From: Alkalihalophilus pseudofirmus
GTDB lineage: Bacteria > Bacillota > Bacilli > Bacillales > Bacillaceae_D
DNA length: 64,000 nt
NCBI RefSeq assembly: GCF_029094545.1
Contig: NZ_CP117835.1
Location: forward strand, 662,001-726,000
Direction of reading: 5' to 3'
Made by a program: the position numbers and the translations under genes. The notes under the pieces are model-generated. The model searched no databases and was not told the origin of the DNA. It saw only the letters and a program-made list of their open reading frames with translations. Shown one piece after another: positions 43,172 to 51,679 of the stretch. How positions within the stretch are numbered: position 1 is the stretch's first letter; the number at the start of each line of letters is the position of its first letter.

Positions 43172-44929
43172 ATGGATACGTTTAAGCGCTTAAAGAGCTT
43201 TTATTGGCCTTATAAAAATTACTTTATTTGGTCGCTTGTTGCCTTAATAGGTGTAACAGGAATGACCGTTATGTATCCAATTATTTTGCAATATACAATT
43301 GATCATGCTGTACTTGGCGGTCAGTATGAGGTCATCCCTTATCTCGTTTTAGGCTTGATCGCTGTCATGGCTGTTAAAGGGGGTGCTGTCTATATCCATC
43401 AATATTTAGGGGATTTGTTTGGTATTACAGCGGTTCATCGTTTACGGAATTCGTTATATGAGAAACTTCAATTCTTACCATTCCGTTATTATGACAATGC
43501 TAAAACAGGAGATTTAATGTCACGTCTAACAGGAGATGTGGAGACGTTTCGTTTCTTCTTATCATTCGGTTGTGCGCAGCTTGTAAACTTTGTTCTCCTT
43601 GTCTGCTTTAGTATGGGGGTTATGTTTTACTACTCTGTTCCACTGACACTTGTGACGATGGTGATGCTGCCCTTCCTAGCTGTAGTCGTTTGGAAGTTTG
43701 ATAAACGGGTCCATCCCGGATTTCGGGGAATTCGTAAATCTCTCGCAAGGCTTAACACAAAAGTGCAAGAGAATGTAAGCGGGGTTCATACGGTTAAAGC
43801 TCTTTCGCAGGAAGATGAAGAAATTTCAAGGTTTGATCAGACCAATGATGATTATAAACAAAAGCACTTAGATATTTCTAAAATATGGGGAAATTACTTT
43901 CCGTTGATGGAGTTCATTGGAAATCTATCGGCTGTTTTTCTGCTTGCTTTTGGAGGATATCTGGTCATTCAAGGAAGCCTCCAGCCAGGTGAGTTAGTCG
44001 CTTTCTTTAGTTTAGTTTGGTATATTATCGGGCCGATTATGAACTTAGGTTTTATTATTAATATGTTTTCACAATCTAAAGCTTCAGGTGAGCGCTTGTT
44101 AGAGATTCTTGATGAAGAGGAGAGGCTGGATGCTGCAGATAGAAAAGAAGAGAGCAGCAATCCACGCTTAGTAGGGGAAGTCTCTTTTAAGGATGTCAGC
44201 TTGCATTACGGAGAGAGTGATCGTCCGGCTTTAAGCAGCCTGACTTTTCATGCCGGAGAAGGGAAAACGATTGGCTTAGTCGGTGCGACCGGTTCAGGTA
44301 AATCTAGTATCGCTCAATTGATTACAAGGTTTTATGAAAAAAGCTCAGGTGAGATTACGATAGATGGCAAACCGATAGAAAATTATTCACTAAGCCACTT
44401 GAGACATCATATTGGAACTGTGATGCAGGAAACGTTTCTTTTCTCCTCGACCATTCGTGATAACTTAGCATACGGTCGTCCTGATGCTTCAATGGAAGAA
44501 ATTATTGCTGCAAGTATCCGGGCTGATGCTCACGAATTTATAACGGAACTGCCTGATGGATATGATACCGTGCTCGGTGAACGTGGTCTTGGATTATCCG
44601 GAGGTCAAAAGCAGCGTATTGCGATTGCCCGCGCGATTATTATGAATCCAAGCATCCTTATTTTAGACGACGCAACAAGTGCGGTTGATATGCAGACAGA
44701 AGTGAAAATTCAGCAAGCATTTCGCGAGCTGATGAAGGGGCGTACCACGTTTATCATCGCTCACCGAATCTCTTCTGTAAAACAGGCAGATGAGATATTG
44801 GTTCTAGATCGAGGTGAAATTGTAGAGCGCGGCACTCATGAACAGTTACTTCAGCACAAAGAAGGGTTATACCGAAGAATTTACGATATCCAAAATCAAG
44901 ACCAAGAATATGTGTTGCAACAAGCATAA
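43172..44929 (+). CDS. ABC exporter half-transporter, subunit 1 (degenerate Walker B)
   Basis: A 585-residue half-transporter: six membrane segments (residues 1-310) and an ATPase domain (335-575). Walker A GATGSGKSS and a canonical LSGGQKQR signature are present, but Walker B ends ILILDDAT, with Asp in place of the catalytic Glu. With the next gene it matches heterodimeric multidrug/lipid exporters such as YfiB-YfiC, YknU-YknV or TM287/288, in which one ATP site is non-catalytic. Substrate unknown. Confidence 0.92.
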   Translation: MDTFKRLKSFYWPYKNYFIWSLVALIGVTGMTVMYPIILQYTIDHAVLGGQYEVIPYLVLGLIAVMAVKGGAVYIHQYLGDLFGITAVHRLRNSLYEKLQFLPFRYYDNAKTGDLMSRLTGDVETFRFFLSFGCAQLVNFVLLVCFSMGVMFYYSVPLTLVTMVMLPFLAVVVWKFDKRVHPGFRGIRKSLARLNTKVQENVSGVHTVKALSQEDEEISRFDQTNDDYKQKHLDISKIWGNYFPLMEFIGNLSAVFLLAFGGYLVIQGSLQPGELVAFFSLVWYIIGPIMNLGFIINMFSQSKASGERLLEILDEEERLDAADRKEESSNPRLVGEVSFKDVSLHYGESDRPALSSLTFHAGEGKTIGLVGATGSGKSSIAQLITRFYEKSSGEITIDGKPIENYSLSHLRHHIGTVMQETFLFSSTIRDNLAYGRPDASMEEIIAASIRADAHEFITELPDGYDTVLGERGLGLSGGQKQRIAIARAIIMNPSILILDDATSAVDMQTEVKIQQAFRELMKGRTTFIIAHRISSVKQADEILVLDRGEIVERGTHEQLLQHKEGLYRRIYDIQNQDQEYVLQQA

Positions 44930-44944
44930 GGAGGTGTAGCAATT

Positions 44945-46753
44945 ATGCAGCATACAGAGAAGAAAGTCCGATTTCATTATTCAACAGAACAAGTGATTGA
45001 AAAACCATTCAACTGGTCACAAATGGTAAGGCTTTTAGGGTATATGAAGCCTTATGCTTGGACCCTTTTACCAAAAACGATATTTGTCATGCTATTAGCA
45101 ACGGCAGTGAGATTAGCTGTTCCTATCTTTATTGGGGTATATGCCTTAGACCGAGCCATTGCAACGAACGATCTCACTCTCGTTTATACGTACGCAGGAA
45201 TCGTTCTCGCTCTGTACATCATTGCTTATGCAGCGAATGTCTTTCGAATTAGATGGATGAATGAACTAGGGCAGCATATTATTTATGATATTAGACAGGC
45301 ATTATTTAAACATATTCAACGGTTGTCTCACCGTTTTTTTGACCAGCGTTCAGGAGGATCTATTCTAGTTCGAGTGGTCAATGACGTGAACTCGATGCAG
45401 GATCTATTTACGAATGGTGTTGTTAACTTATTGATGGACATTATTATGCTCGTTGGAATTGTGATTATCTTATTTACACTTAGTCCCGAGCTTGCGGTTT
45501 TGATTCTCATTGTGTTGCCGATTATGTTCATCATTTCAACTAAATTGCGTAGAAAAATCCGCAGGTCTTGGCAGGTTGTGAGGGTGCGTCAATCAAAATT
45601 AAATTCTCATCTAAATGAGAGCATTCAAGGGATTCGCGTCACTCAAGCCTATTCTCAAGAAAAACAGAATATGGAATTCTTTGATCAAGTGAATACGGAT
45701 AATTATGAAAGCTGGAAGACGGCTACGCGTATGAATGCACTATTTCGTCCTTTTGTTGAAATGGCAAGCTTGGTAGGTGCTGTTATTCTTATTTGGTATG
45801 GTGCCCACCTTTATCAAACGGGTGCCGTTACCATCGGGGTATTTGTTTCCTTTGCTTTTTACTTAGGCATGTTCTGGGAGCCGATCTCAAGACTTGGCCA
45901 AGTGTATAACCAGCTGTTAGTAGGGATGGCCTCATCGGAGAGGATCTTTGAATTCCTAGATGAAAAGCCGTCTGTACCTGAGGCCAAACATCCAAAGACC
46001 CTTAAGGATGTAAAGGGTGAAATTGTTTTTGATCAAGTGGAATTTGCCTATGATGAGAAACGACGTGCTTTAAATGAAATCAACTTAACATTTAAAGCCG
46101 GCCAAACTATTGCGTTGGTTGGTCACACGGGTTCAGGTAAATCAACCATTGTCAATTTAATGAGCAGATTTTATGACCCAACAAAAGGCTCGATCACGTT
46201 AGATGGCGTTGATTTACGGGATTTGCAGATTGATGAATTAAGAACGAATGTTAGTTATGTCTTGCAAGATACGTTCATATTTGCTGGAACCATTATGGAT
46301 AATATACGTTTCGGTAAGCCGCAAGCGACTGACGAGGAAGTCATGACAGCAGCTAAAGCGATTGGTGCGCATTCCTTTATCGAGCGGTTGGATAAAGGCT
46401 ATTTCACAGAGGTTGAAGAAAAAGGGAATGTTTTATCTGTTGGAGAGAGGCAATTGCTCTCATTTGCCAGAGCATTGCTCGCTGATCCGAAAATATTAAT
46501 TTTAGATGAAGCTACGGCAAGTATTGATACAGAGACAGAGCTTAAAATACAAGCCGGTCTAAAAAAGCTGCTTCATAACCGTACTGCTGTAATGATAGCC
46601 CATCGACTATCAACGATAAGAGATGCTGACCATATTATTGTTCTTGATCATGGGAATGTGATAGAAGAAGGGACGCATAATTCACTGATGAGTCAAAGAG
46701 GAACGTACTTTGGCCTCGTTCAATCACAGTATACTGCCATCACTGCTGAATAA
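44945..46753 (+). CDS. ABC exporter half-transporter, subunit 2 (non-canonical signature)
   Basis: A 602-residue partner half-transporter. Walker A GHTGSGKST and Walker B ILILDEAT (intact Glu) are present, but the signature reads LSVGERQ rather than LSGGQ. This complements subunit 1: the site built from subunit 1 Walker B and this signature should be degenerate, and the other catalytic. It starts 15 bases after subunit 1 with AAGGAGGTG upstream, so the two are co-translated. Confidence 0.92.
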   Translation: MQHTEKKVRFHYSTEQVIEKPFNWSQMVRLLGYMKPYAWTLLPKTIFVMLLATAVRLAVPIFIGVYALDRAIATNDLTLVYTYAGIVLALYIIAYAANVFRIRWMNELGQHIIYDIRQALFKHIQRLSHRFFDQRSGGSILVRVVNDVNSMQDLFTNGVVNLLMDIIMLVGIVIILFTLSPELAVLILIVLPIMFIISTKLRRKIRRSWQVVRVRQSKLNSHLNESIQGIRVTQAYSQEKQNMEFFDQVNTDNYESWKTATRMNALFRPFVEMASLVGAVILIWYGAHLYQTGAVTIGVFVSFAFYLGMFWEPISRLGQVYNQLLVGMASSERIFEFLDEKPSVPEAKHPKTLKDVKGEIVFDQVEFAYDEKRRALNEINLTFKAGQTIALVGHTGSGKSTIVNLMSRFYDPTKGSITLDGVDLRDLQIDELRTNVSYVLQDTFIFAGTIMDNIRFGKPQATDEEVMTAAKAIGAHSFIERLDKGYFTEVEEKGNVLSVGERQLLSFARALLADPKILILDEATASIDTETELKIQAGLKKLLHNRTAVMIAHRLSTIRDADHIIVLDHGNVIEEGTHNSLMSQRGTYFGLVQSQYTAITAE

Positions 46754-46760
46754 TTTGACT

Positions 46761-46809
46761 AGGCCTACGGATGAAATCATTGAGATGAAATCATTCGCAG
46801 GTCTTTTTT
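46761..46809 (+). terminator. Terminator after the ABC exporter operon
   Basis: AGGCCTACGGATGA pairs with TCATTCGCAGGTCT (one mismatch, two G-U) before six Ts. The loop region repeats GATGAAATCATT twice. Confidence 0.8.
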
Positions 46810-46885
46810 ATGCGAGCAGGAACATTTTTAAATTTACTGCTTTTCATGTACACTTTAGAAAAAAACATGAGGGAGTGCGTTGTAA

Positions 46886-47587
46886 GTGAACAATGCCCAA
46901 ATTCTAATTGTTGAAGATGAAGCGAATATTGCTCGAGTCATAGAATTAGAGCTTGAACATGAAGGCTACGAAACAGAGATTGCAGCAGATGGACTAAGCG
47001 CACTAGAGCAGATCGAGCAAGGTGGATGGTCTCTGATCCTGCTAGATGTGATGCTGCCGAGATTAAGCGGAATGGAAGTGTTAAGAAGAATACGGAAGGA
47101 AGGGAATACGACTCCCGTTATTATGTTAACGGCTCGCGATACCATAGTAGATAAAGTGATGGGCCTTGATCAAGGTGCAAATGATTATGTGACTAAGCCT
47201 TTTGAGATTGAAGAGCTGTTAGCACGCATAAGAGCCTGCCTCAGAACTCAACTCAGTACAAGCGGTACACAGATTGATGAAGGTGACTTAACGTTAGCTG
47301 ATTTGTATGTAAATGAACGAACACGAGAAATTAAACGCGGAGAAACAACGATTGAGCTTACTCCGCGGGAATTTGATTTACTTGTCTATTTGCTGAGTCA
47401 TACCCAGCAGGTAATGACAAGAGAGCAAATACTTGAGCATGTATGGGGATTTGACTATTTTGGCGATACGAATGTCGTCGATGTCTATATCCGCTACATT
47501 AGGCAAAAGCTCGATAAACCGTTTGATGCTCCTCTCATTCATACGGTCAGAGGGGTCGGCTATGTCATGAAGGAATCTACTACATGA
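46886..47587 (+). CDS. OmpR/PhoB-family response regulator
   Basis: A 233-residue response regulator. The receiver domain has the acidic pair EDE (residues 10-12), phospho-acceptor Asp54 in LLDVMLPRLSG, Thr in MLTARD and Lys in YVTKPFE. The C-terminal winged helix (about 135-230) ends with the conserved DVYIRYIRQKLD and TVRGVGYVM. The start is GTG 46886, with GAGGGAG about ten bases upstream. It overlaps the kinase gene by 4 bp. The order regulator-kinase-PepSY resembles B. subtilis ykoG-ykoH-ykoI. Confidence 0.93.
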   Translation: MNNAQILIVEDEANIARVIELELEHEGYETEIAADGLSALEQIEQGGWSLILLDVMLPRLSGMEVLRRIRKEGNTTPVIMLTARDTIVDKVMGLDQGANDYVTKPFEIEELLARIRACLRTQLSTSGTQIDEGDLTLADLYVNERTREIKRGETTIELTPREFDLLVYLLSHTQQVMTREQILEHVWGFDYFGDTNVVDVYIRYIRQKLDKPFDAPLIHTVRGVGYVMKESTT

Positions 47588-48954
47588 GTATATCAAAGCG
47601 AATTACTCTTTTTTCGACGGGCTTTTTGTTTCTATTGCTTGTGTTAGTCAATGGCAGTATCTATTTTTTATTCCAACAATTTGCCACCAATGCTGAACTA
47701 GAGAGAATGCAGACGCAATTGCAAACAATTGCTGAATCAGCCCAGGGGAGCCAATCGGATCTATGGCTTACATCCTATGGTACCGGAGAGGGCATGCTCC
47801 GTGTGATCCGTGAAGACGGCTCATCTGCCTTAACGGTAACAAAGGAGCCTGATCTGCGCTTAATCCCTGCCGAATTCAGTAATAGGGAGAGCGGGCAAGT
47901 AATCGGCTATCAAGAACAAACCTATTCCCTTAACCGGTTTCCGGTGATTTGGGTGGATGGTACCGTTGTTTCTTTGGAATTAATTCATCCGCTTACTACA
48001 CTTGAATCCACTCTTTCTATCCTTAGAATCGTATTAATGATTGCATCCGTATTGATTCTTATCCCTGCTTATTTTGCAGGACGGGCACTGGGCAGGCTCA
48101 TATTAATGCCAGTTCAAACGTTAATGAACACGATGCAAGGCATTAGAGGAAGCGGGTCTTTTCAGAAGATTGATATCAAGCTTGGTGCGAAAGACGAGTT
48201 AGCTCAAATGAGTCATACCTTTAATGAAATGATGGAGCTGTTAGAAGAAAATTATGATAAGCAGCAGCGTTTTGTCTCAGATGCCTCCCATGAGCTCCGA
48301 ACCCCTCTAACAGTGATCGAAAGTTATGCAAGCCTCCTAAAAAGATGGGGTATGAAGAAGCCTGACCTGTTAGAAGAAGCTGTAGATGCCATCTATGATG
48401 AGTCCCAGCGGATGAAAGGCTTAACAAAACAGATGCTGGCCCTTGCTACAGGAGAACCAGATAAAACCGTCATTCTTCAGCAAATAGACCTTGTAAAGTC
48501 GGCCGAAGATACAGCGAAACGGCTTAGGCAAGCATATCGTAGAGAGATCGTTGTCACAGCTAATGAGAAGCCCATCTATATACTCGGTGATCCAGAGCGA
48601 ATCAAACAGCTTCTATTTATATTTGTTGAGAATGGATTGAAATACAGCGATGGTGACATTAGGATCACGCTTGATCAAAAGATAAATAATGTTCTACTCT
48701 CTATTCAAGATAAAGGAATTGGTATCCCGAAAGATGATATCCCAAATGTATTCGAACGTTTCTTTAGAGTGGATAAGGCTAGAAGCAGGCAGACGGGCGG
48801 AAGTGGTTTAGGTTTGTCCATTGCCAAAGCAATTATTGACGCGCACGGAGCAAAAGTAGATGTTCAAAGTGAAGAAGGAAAAGGGACGACATTTAGAATC
48901 TTCTTTTCACAAGTCAATGAAAAACAAAGTGGAGGTGAAAAGGTGGATGAGTAA
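47584..48954 (+). CDS. Membrane sensor histidine kinase
   Basis: A 456-residue kinase with two membrane segments (about residues 10-30 and 145-165) enclosing an extracytoplasmic sensor domain, then HAMP (about 170-225), HisKA with SHELRTPLTVIESYA (phospho-His236) and HATPase_c with ENGLKYSDG, DKGIGIPKDDIPNVFERF and GGSGLGLSIAKA. All catalytic boxes are intact. It is coupled to the regulator by an ATGA overlap and overlaps the PepSY gene by 8 bp, so all three are expressed together. Confidence 0.93.
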   Translation: MSISKRITLFSTGFLFLLLVLVNGSIYFLFQQFATNAELERMQTQLQTIAESAQGSQSDLWLTSYGTGEGMLRVIREDGSSALTVTKEPDLRLIPAEFSNRESGQVIGYQEQTYSLNRFPVIWVDGTVVSLELIHPLTTLESTLSILRIVLMIASVLILIPAYFAGRALGRLILMPVQTLMNTMQGIRGSGSFQKIDIKLGAKDELAQMSHTFNEMMELLEENYDKQQRFVSDASHELRTPLTVIESYASLLKRWGMKKPDLLEEAVDAIYDESQRMKGLTKQMLALATGEPDKTVILQQIDLVKSAEDTAKRLRQAYRREIVVTANEKPIYILGDPERIKQLLFIFVENGLKYSDGDIRITLDQKINNVLLSIQDKGIGIPKDDIPNVFERFFRVDKARSRQTGGSGLGLSIAKAIIDAHGAKVDVQSEEGKGTTFRIFFSQVNEKQSGGEKVDE

Positions 48955-49714
48955 GAAATATAAGTGGATCGCAGCAGGCGTTGTCGGTATTTTGGTGATT
49001 GGATTAGGTATGTTTATGATGCAGCCGGCAGAAGCTTCATTGGATGAAGAAGAAGTCCGGGAGCTGATAGGATCCCAGTTTGGAGGCACGATCAGTTCAG
49101 TAAACAAAACGTTAGCTGATGGAACAAGTGTCTTTGAAATTGAATTGTTATCAGATGGCGGTATTTATTTGATTATAGTTGATGCGGCTTCGGGAGATAT
49201 TTTATCGTTAGAACAATCCATCGCAAGAGAAGAGGTAGGAAGCCCAGGTTCAACTGATGAGGCCGAGAAACTAACTGTAGAAGAAGTGAAAAGTCTGGTA
49301 AAAGAAGAGTATGGGGATGAGGTGGTTATCTCAAGTATTGACCTTGTTAGTGAAGCACAATCAGAAGACTCTTCCTATGAAGTGATGATGCAGGAGGGTG
49401 CAGGGGAATCACGATTGATTATTAATGCTGTAACGGGCGAGACAATCAGTTACTCTCTAGTAGATGAAGGAGAGCATCCAGGTGCTTCTAGCAATCAAAA
49501 TAATGAGACAAAAGGTGAACCTATTGGAGAAGCGGAAGCCGCACGAATTGCCCTTTCAAAAGTAACGGGAGAAGTAGATGATGTCGACCTTGAGGAAAAA
49601 GATGGCCGCCTTTATTATGAAGTTGAAGTCGAAAATGACGCAGAAGGCTATGATGCCTATGTTTGGATTGATGCATTAACCGGAGAAGTAGTAAATATCA
49701 TATGGGAAGATTAA
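48947..49714 (+). CDS. Secreted/anchored protein with three PepSY domains
   Basis: A 255-residue protein with a signal or signal-anchor (residues 6-24) and three PepSY repeats, about 33-90, 104-160 and 195-253. Each follows the pattern helix, beta strands, then a D-A-x-G-x-x-xSL/xxV ending (VDAASGDIL, INAVTGETI, IDALTGEVV). PepSY domains inhibit peptidases or bind cell-envelope ligands. ATG 48947 lies inside the kinase gene behind GGAGGTG; the frame extends further up but without support. Probably an accessory sensor or output of the adjacent two-component system. Confidence 0.87.
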   Translation: MSKKYKWIAAGVVGILVIGLGMFMMQPAEASLDEEEVRELIGSQFGGTISSVNKTLADGTSVFEIELLSDGGIYLIIVDAASGDILSLEQSIAREEVGSPGSTDEAEKLTVEEVKSLVKEEYGDEVVISSIDLVSEAQSEDSSYEVMMQEGAGESRLIINAVTGETISYSLVDEGEHPGASSNQNNETKGEPIGEAEAARIALSKVTGEVDDVDLEEKDGRLYYEVEVENDAEGYDAYVWIDALTGEVVNIIWED

Positions 49715-49746
49715 AAGGTCCGGCTAAATACCGGGCTTTTTGTTTT
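49713..49746 (+). terminator. Terminator after the first PepSY gene
   Basis: AAAGGTCCGG / CCGGGCTTTT with a CTAAATA loop, then Ts. Confidence 0.85.
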
Positions 49747-49772
49747 CTCATGGATTCTCATCAATTTCTCAT
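49745..49772 (+). promoter_or_regulatory. Triple TTCTCAT repeats, putative response-regulator site
   Basis: Exact TTCTCAT at 49745-49751, 49755-49761 and 49766-49772, a 10-11 bp period (one helical turn) as for OmpR-family binding sites. A good -10 (TATGAT, 49805-49810) follows, without a recognisable -35, as in activator-dependent promoters. It precedes the second PepSY gene. Confidence 0.65.
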
Positions 49773-49864
49773 TTTCCTTTAAGGGTGTTTTCATTTCGTG
49801 TGTATATGATTAAGACATAAAGAAAACACACAAACAAAAAACACACAAAAAGGAGAGATTCATT

Positions 49865-50704
49865 ATGAAAAAGTGGGTAGCCATTTTCTCAAGTGCTTTA
49901 TTAGCTGGAGGTGCTGCAGTAGGAGCTTCTGCTTCTGATGCTGGTAAGTTCGTTTCATATGAAAATACGGTAGCAACAAACACTGAAACCGTAACAGAAA
50001 AGGATGACAATCAAGCCAAAGATCAGATTACAAAAGAAGAAGCAGTTAAAGCAGCGCAAGCTATTTTAGATGGCTCTGTAAAAGAAGTAGAGCTTGACCA
50101 TGAAGATGGGAAGCTTATCTATGAGGTTGAATTATATTTTAACGGAAACGATTATGACTTTGATATTGATGCTATCACAGGTGATGTTTTATCGATTGAT
50201 GATGATCTTCTAAAAACTCCAGTGAAAAATCAAATGAAGGTAAATGTAGGCGAAGCCAAAAAAGAGGTTCTTTCTCTATTTGATAAAGCGGGTATAAAAG
50301 ATGTAGAGCTAGAAATGAAAGATGGTCGCTTTGTATATGAAATTGAAGTGAAGGTTGCAGGAGAAGATGGAGACGTCTACATTGATGCAACAACAGGTGA
50401 GGTGCTGTACATTGAAGATGATATTCGTAATAAAGCAATCAGTCATAGGGCTAATGAGGACGATAAAGAAAGAAGCAGCCTAGAGTCAACGAATAAGTCT
50501 GATCACGACTTTATAAAAATCACAAAAGAACAAGCAGTTGAAACCGCACTAAATCACGTAGGAGGGGGCACGATTGATGAGGTTGAATTAGATCGTGAGG
50601 ATGGAATCTTAGTCTATGAAATTGAGATTGAACAAGATGGCCAAGAAGTAGACGTAGATGTTGATGCAGCAACAGGTGAAGTAGTATCTGTCGACTGGGA
50701 TTAA
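49865..50704 (+). CDS. Secreted acidic protein with three PepSY domains
   Basis: A 279-residue protein with a Sec signal (MKKWVAIFSSALLAGG, cleavage probable near the ASA motif at residues 22-24) and three PepSY repeats at about 55-110, 125-180 and 215-275. Each repeat contains VELDxEDGxLxYEVE-like strands and a DAxTGEVL/VSVD ending. It is strongly acidic throughout, suggesting cation or cationic-peptide binding at the cell surface, which is inference. A separate transcript from the upstream PepSY gene, with a promoter that looks regulator-dependent. AAGGAGAG precedes ATG 49865. Confidence 0.88.
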   Translation: MKKWVAIFSSALLAGGAAVGASASDAGKFVSYENTVATNTETVTEKDDNQAKDQITKEEAVKAAQAILDGSVKEVELDHEDGKLIYEVELYFNGNDYDFDIDAITGDVLSIDDDLLKTPVKNQMKVNVGEAKKEVLSLFDKAGIKDVELEMKDGRFVYEIEVKVAGEDGDVYIDATTGEVLYIEDDIRNKAISHRANEDDKERSSLESTNKSDHDFIKITKEQAVETALNHVGGGTIDEVELDREDGILVYEIEIEQDGQEVDVDVDAATGEVVSVDWD

Positions 50705-50720
50705 TTATAAGAAGAGTTTT

Positions 50721-50760
50721 AGAGAGTTGCCTCATATTATTAGGTAGCTCTCTTGTTTGT
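50721..50760 (+). terminator. Terminator after the second PepSY gene
   Basis: A 12-bp stem, AGAGAGTTGCCT / AGGTAGCTCTCT (two G-U), then TTGTTTGTT. Confidence 0.8.
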
Positions 50761-50778
50761 TAGGAGTGCCTCAATTAG

Positions 50779-51000
50779 TTAATAGAGGAATACGAATCTG
50801 CTTGTCAGTGATGCATATACAGGATGAATAGGAGCAATAAAGGAGAAGGGCGCAATATAGCCCGCAACTGTTCCAATAACTGGACCAGTCAGCACAATCA
50901 CCTTTAAGGGCAAGGCATAAACATCTTGAAAAAATACAATTAAAGCAGCAGCACATTCACAGTTGGCAGCATAAATGCTTTCTTTGCTGAGGATTGTCAT
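50779..51000 (-). CDS. Doubtful small hydrophobic ORF
   Basis: The 365-base gap between the second PepSY gene and the GNAT gene holds only this 73-codon minus-strand frame. The product would be hydrophobic (VIVLTGPVIGTVAGYIAPFSF). There is no ribosome site at normal distance from ATG 51000, and I recognise no family. Listed because nothing else explains the gap. Confidence 0.18.
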   Translation of the reverse strand: MTILSKESIYAANCECAAALIVFFQDVYALPLKVIVLTGPVIGTVAGYIAPFSFIAPIHPVYASLTSRFVFLY

Positions 51001-51069
51001 AATTAGGCAGGAGTTTATCCTTTTATAGCTAATCTCTATAATAAGCTTATTAAATTAGGGGATGATCGG

Positions 51070-51567
51070 ATGATTCGGCAAGCAGAAGTGAGAGATGCAA
51101 AAGAAATACAGAGCATTGCAGAAATAACATGGAAGCACACATATAAACGTTTATATTCTATGGACGTTATAGAGAATTTTCTTCAAAAAGCGTATGAGAT
51201 TGAGAGGTTAAAAAAATCAATTCAAATATGCTCAGAACGGAATGATTGTGGATTTATAGTGGCAGAAGACGAGGGTCAGTGTATAGGTTTCGCGCAAGCT
51301 GTTCCTTATTTAGATGGGCTGGAATTATCAAGAATATACATTTTACCGGACTCACAGCGAAAAGGACTTGGGCAGTTATTAGTAAATAAAATAATTGATA
51401 TTGCCAAGGCTGCAAACAAACCTCACTTGTATGTATATGTAGAAAAGGAAAATGAGGATGCAAGGGCTTTTTATGAACGAGAAGGGTTTCATACGATCGA
51501 TGAGATTGAAGATTCTGCGCTCGGTGTGAAAAGTACACTCGTAAAATGTCAGAAGCAAGTATCCTAG
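51070..51567 (+). CDS. GNAT-family N-acetyltransferase (RimI-like)
   Basis: A 165-residue GNAT protein. N-terminal MIRQAEVRDAKEI and IAEITWKHTYKRLY resemble YkkB/RimI-like acetyltransferases; motif A is LPDSQRKGLGQLLV near residue 100, and YVEKENEDARAFYEREGF is the C-terminal signature. The substrate is unknown. ATG 51070 follows GGGGATGA. Confidence 0.85.
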   Translation: MIRQAEVRDAKEIQSIAEITWKHTYKRLYSMDVIENFLQKAYEIERLKKSIQICSERNDCGFIVAEDEGQCIGFAQAVPYLDGLELSRIYILPDSQRKGLGQLLVNKIIDIAKAANKPHLYVYVEKENEDARAFYEREGFHTIDEIEDSALGVKSTLVKCQKQVS

Positions 51568-51637
51568 TATTATGGCTGCTAAGAGGTAACTGATTTGGAA
51601 ACCTTTGTAGTTTGTTGAAAAGAAACACCTCTTCACA

Positions 51638-51646
51638 TGGTATAAT
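51638..51646 (+). promoter_or_regulatory. Extended -10 promoter of the EAL gene
   Basis: TGGTATAAT, a TGn-extended consensus -10; the nearest -35-like TTGAAA is 20 bases away, so the extended element probably carries recognition. Confidence 0.65.
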
Positions 51647-51679
51647 AGTACTGCATGAAAATCATAAGGAGGGGTGTAG

